Part shown: one piece after another, positions 61,601 to 64,000 of the stretch | How the letters are laid out: each line of letters opens with the position of its first letter | How positions within the stretch are numbered: position 1 is the first letter of the stretch | Assembly: GCA_020627785.1 (NCBI GenBank) | Contig: JAHDGF010000020.1 | Coordinates: forward strand, 1 to 64,000 | DNA from: Saprospiraceae bacterium | GTDB lineage: Bacteria > Bacteroidota > Bacteroidia > Chitinophagales > Saprospiraceae | Length of the DNA stretch: 64,000 nucleotides | Direction: 5' to 3' | The notes under the pieces: generated by a model | Databases searched by the model: none | What the model saw: the letters and a program-made list of their open reading frames with translations, nothing else | Told to the model about the DNA's origin: nothing | Made by a program: the position numbers and the translations under genes

Positions 61601-64000
61601 TTATCTTGAAACTGTGATATCTCCAAAAAAGAACTCAATGGAGCCATCAATAAATTCTAGTTCTGCAATCCATGTATAAACTGAGGGATTTACTTTTTGT
61701 CCGTTGAACCGCCCATCCCAACCATAATTCGCATCGCTGGGTGGTAGGTTATTGCCTTCATAGATCAATTCGCCCCAGCGGTCATAGATGCGTAACTTTT
61801 TTATCTCCTTCAGAGATGTTCCGCCATAAAGAGTAAAGCGTTGGTTTGATCCACTTTCTTCTGGCGAGAAGATGTTTGGATCATAGACCATTTTTTCTAG
61901 GAAGACCGAAATTGAAATATTTGCGAAAGCGGAACACCCAAAATTATCTTCTATGAAAATTTCGTAGATCTGATCATTGATCAAATTTTCTATCATCGGA
62001 GTAGGGCAATCGTCACAACTTAAATACTCAGACGGCGTCCATTGAATGGTATAGGGAGATCCACTAGTGATCATGGGTTCCAAAGTAATGGAAGTACCAT
62101 AATCAATTTCCATGCTGTTTGGGATAAGCGTAACGGTCGGTTGGGGTTTGGTTGAAATATTAATGGCTGCATTGGTTGAACAACCATTTGAATTGGTGAC
62201 AGTCACTGAATAACTTCCTGGTTGGTTCACTGTTAAGGAAGGGTCTGCCCTTTGATCAGACCATAGGTAGGATTCAAATTCTTCTGTTAATTCTAAATTT
62301 ATGGACTCCGACGTACCCTCACAGATGATTGTGTCTCCGACTATTTCCGTTTGAATACTTTCGATTGCTACCTCCACCGTGGACTCTCCAGTACAGATTC
62401 CATTACTAGTAACGGTTAGTGTATAGGTGCCTGGTTGATCAATGATGATATTCTGTGTGACTTCACCATTTGACCATAGATATGAATCAAATCCAGATTG
62501 TCCAACAAGCTCAGTGGATGTTGCGCCCATCTCACAAAGAATCAAGTCGCCTTGTATGACAGGATTGATTGTTTCATCTTCTCCCTGTATGAAAGTTTCT
62601 AGAATTTGTTCGCAGCCAGAACCATCCGTAATCGTTACTTGATGAAAACCACTGGTCAAGTTTTCCGCCAAGGCAGTTGTTTCTCCGTTGTCCCACAAGT
62701 AAGAGATGGGCTCGGTACTACCTCCAGGATTCACTACGGCTGTCCCAATTCCAATGTCACAAAAATCAGGAGACAAAGGCACTAAAAAGGCTGGCGTAGG
62801 AAAGGTGCCGAAGGAGGGCAGTGCTCCGACAAGTCTAGGATTGATGGCAGCTCCTATGGCATATTCATTCGGTAATAGCTCACAGTTTATTCCTGCTTCA
62901 TTGGGATTAGTGACAACACTTAAAAATGATACCGGTGTGGCTGGTCCATTTATGACATAGGCATTAGACCAATACACCTTACCATCAGGCCCGGTCTCCA
63001 CGCCTCCAGATCTACCATTATGCGGCGAAGTATATAAGGTGGTTAAGGTCCGAGTAGTGAAGTTGTATTGATTTAAAGTCTTTTCGATGTAATCGCTGAT
63101 GTACAATTTAGTGCCATCCGGGGAAAAGGTGGTTCCATAAGTCCATGATGTTAAATCATCAATCAACTCGTAGCTGCTTGGTTGGATGCTGCCTGTCTCT
63201 GTATTGAATAGGAAGCTAGCAATTGGATACGTAGGTTGACTGGTACTTCTTCCAGGCGCGAGAATAAGTCTTCCTAGCGTTTCTGAAATCGGAAAGAAGT
63301 CCATTTTTACACTAAAGATTTCCTCTGATGGTAGGTCTGGGAATAAGTCATTCAAATCATATCGGTCATGCATTGAGATGCCACTGCTATTGATTTCATA
63401 TAAAAATAGATCTTGCTGATCTCGAGCGCCAAAGAGCAACCAAGAATCTTTTGTATTTCCTGCTTTGGGAATGGTGAAAATAGATTCCGAGCAACTGACT
63501 CCCGGCGGTGTGAAATCTACATTTTTTACATCATCATCTACGTTTCCTAGCGGATTAGACACTGTTCCATTACCGGCCATGCCTAAGTCAATAGCGGAGT
63601 AAAATATTTTTCTAGGGACCGCGTCATCTTCAGATTGTACGGTGATTAGATAATATCGATCACAACCTGCAGGATCAAAAACAATGGCCGTTCCATACAT
63701 GGCTGATGGACTTCCACTCAAATCTGTTCCATTCGGCATTGGGGTGTGTGTGGCATCGATAACAACCCGTCCATCAGAATAGAAGATGGTTGCGCCAGAG
63801 GAAGGGTTCGAAACAATAATGTTGTTTTCTTGCATCCCCAATCGGTATCTCACCTCATTATATGGACTTGGTTCGTTGGTATTAAAATCAAATCGGATGC
63901 CTGCTTGAGTATTATCCTGAGGTCCCCCTAGAAACCAAGTATGTTCTTCCAGCTGTCCATAGGTAGCTGGCACCAATGCAAAATAGAGGAGGGTGCAGAT
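61601..64000 (-). CDS. T9SS type B (CHU_C) secreted protein, 5' end outside the window
   Basis: The frame is open to the right edge of the window: upstream of a possible TTG at 63976 it continues as ICTLLYFALVPATYGQ, clearly the end of a signal peptide, so the gene starts beyond 64000. At least 799 residues are present. After ~400 residues of a propeller-like lipoprotein-style domain (SPDGTKLYISDYIEKTLNQY) come three SprB-type repeats (LWDNGETTALAENL, YLWSNGEVTQNI, YLWSDQRADPSL) and a PKD-like domain, then the gliding-motility-associated C-terminal domain (FSPEESGSNQRFTLYGG ... LRIYDRWGELIYEG ... GWDGRFNGQ). Such proteins are secreted by T9SS and anchored on the cell surface, often as adhesins. 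Confidence 0.87.
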   Translation of the reverse strand: MCTLLYFALVPATYGQLEEHTWFLGGPQDNTQAGIRFDFNTNEPSPYNEVRYRLGMQENNIIVSNPSSGATIFYSDGRVVIDATHTPMPNGTDLSGSPSAMYGTAIVFDPAGCDRYYLITVQSEDDAVPRKIFYSAIDLGMAGNGTVSNPLGNVDDDVKNVDFTPPGVSCSESIFTIPKAGNTKDSWLLFGARDQQDLFLYEINSSGISMHDRYDLNDLFPDLPSEEIFSVKMDFFPISETLGRLILAPGRSTSQPTYPIASFLFNTETGSIQPSSYELIDDLTSWTYGTTFSPDGTKLYISDYIEKTLNQYNFTTRTLTTLYTSPHNGRSGGVETGPDGKVYWSNAYVINGPATPVSFLSVVTNPNEAGINCELLPNEYAIGAAINPRLVGALPSFGTFPTPAFLVPLSPDFCDIGIGTAVVNPGGSTEPISYLWDNGETTALAENLTSGFHQVTITDGSGCEQILETFIQGEDETINPVIQGDLILCEMGATSTELVGQSGFDSYLWSNGEVTQNIIIDQPGTYTLTVTSNGICTGESTVEVAIESIQTEIVGDTIICEGTSESINLELTEEFESYLWSDQRADPSLTVNQPGSYSVTVTNSNGCSTNAAINISTKPQPTVTLIPNSMEIDYGTSITLEPMITSGSPYTIQWTPSEYLSCDDCPTPMIENLINDQIYEIFIEDNFGCSAFANISISVFLEKMVYDPNIFSPEESGSNQRFTLYGGTSLKEIKKLRIYDRWGELIYEGNNLPPSDANYGWDGRFNGQKVNPSVYTWIAELEFIDGSIEFFFGDITVSR

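Overview
The window reads as a chromosomal segment of a low-GC, non-fermenting type of Bacteroidota. The main evidence is the cargo of the type IX secretion system (T9SS). Eight proteins end in a type A sorting domain, one ends in a gliding-motility-associated (CHU_C, type B) domain, and two neighbours share another C-terminal cysteine-containing beta domain. Lipoprotein signals, one TTTG/TAnnTTTG promoter and the general absence of strong Shine-Dalgarno sequences fit the same phylum. A marine Saprospiria-like or Cytophagia-like bacterium is my inference, not something the sequence proves. I see no rRNA, tRNA, CRISPR array, prophage or plasmid functions.

Layout. 0.1-5.5 kb: small envelope and secreted enzymes (HExxH lipoprotein, trypsin-like protease, S4 RNA-binding protein, M28 peptidase with a redoxin, DUF1080 protein, unknown membrane protein). 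5.7-11.6 kb: a 1384-residue T9SS protein, a lipoprotein and a further T9SS protein. 11.7-16.3 kb: SUKH-domain protein, TPR histidine kinase, DEAD-box helicase. 16.5-19.3 kb: an ABC transporter / GntR / DUF2807 operon preceded by a near-perfect palindrome that is probably its own operator. 19.5-25.6 kb: T9SS propeller, VOC and GNAT proteins, hypotheticals, lspA with its terminator. 25.7-30.4 kb: a leishmanolysin-like protease beside a sortilin/BNR propeller protein with the same C-terminal domain. 30.6-35.1 kb: an ICMT-like methyltransferase, an unknown gene, a YWTD (LDL-receptor type) propeller and a sterol-desaturase-family enzyme.

35.1-43.3 kb holds the conserved MoxR / DUF58 / DUF4350 / DUF4129 / SpoIIM set with a divergent RDD gene, and a kelch T9SS gene four bases behind RDD. 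43.5-48.3 kb has a stand-alone NUMOD4/HNH/HTH protein with a very strong terminator, a hidden heptad-repeat micro-ORF, an M23 peptidase and alaS. 48.3-49.7 kb is the most unusual part: an IS200-like single-tyrosine (HUH) transposase of REP-associated type, surrounded by paired short palindromes in both orientations, with an internal 308-bp duplication that carries a dead copy of the transposase 3' end. 49.9-53.3 kb: a GNAT gene broken by one in-frame stop, a flavodoxin-fold oxidoreductase, a Crp/Fnr regulator, an alpha/beta hydrolase. 53.3-64 kb: T9SS phosphoesterase, class I aminotransferase, an overlooked 55-residue membrane protein, T9SS N-formylglutamate amidohydrolase-like protein, gamma-glutamyltransferase, an NTR-like T9SS protein, and a CHU_C protein that runs off the right edge.

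Functionally this is a chromosome stretch of an organism that invests in surface and secreted proteins (peptidases, propellers, glutathione/peptide salvage). Housekeeping genes (alaS, lspA, DEAD-box helicase) are scattered between them. All functional names rest on motifs read by eye; no database search was run.
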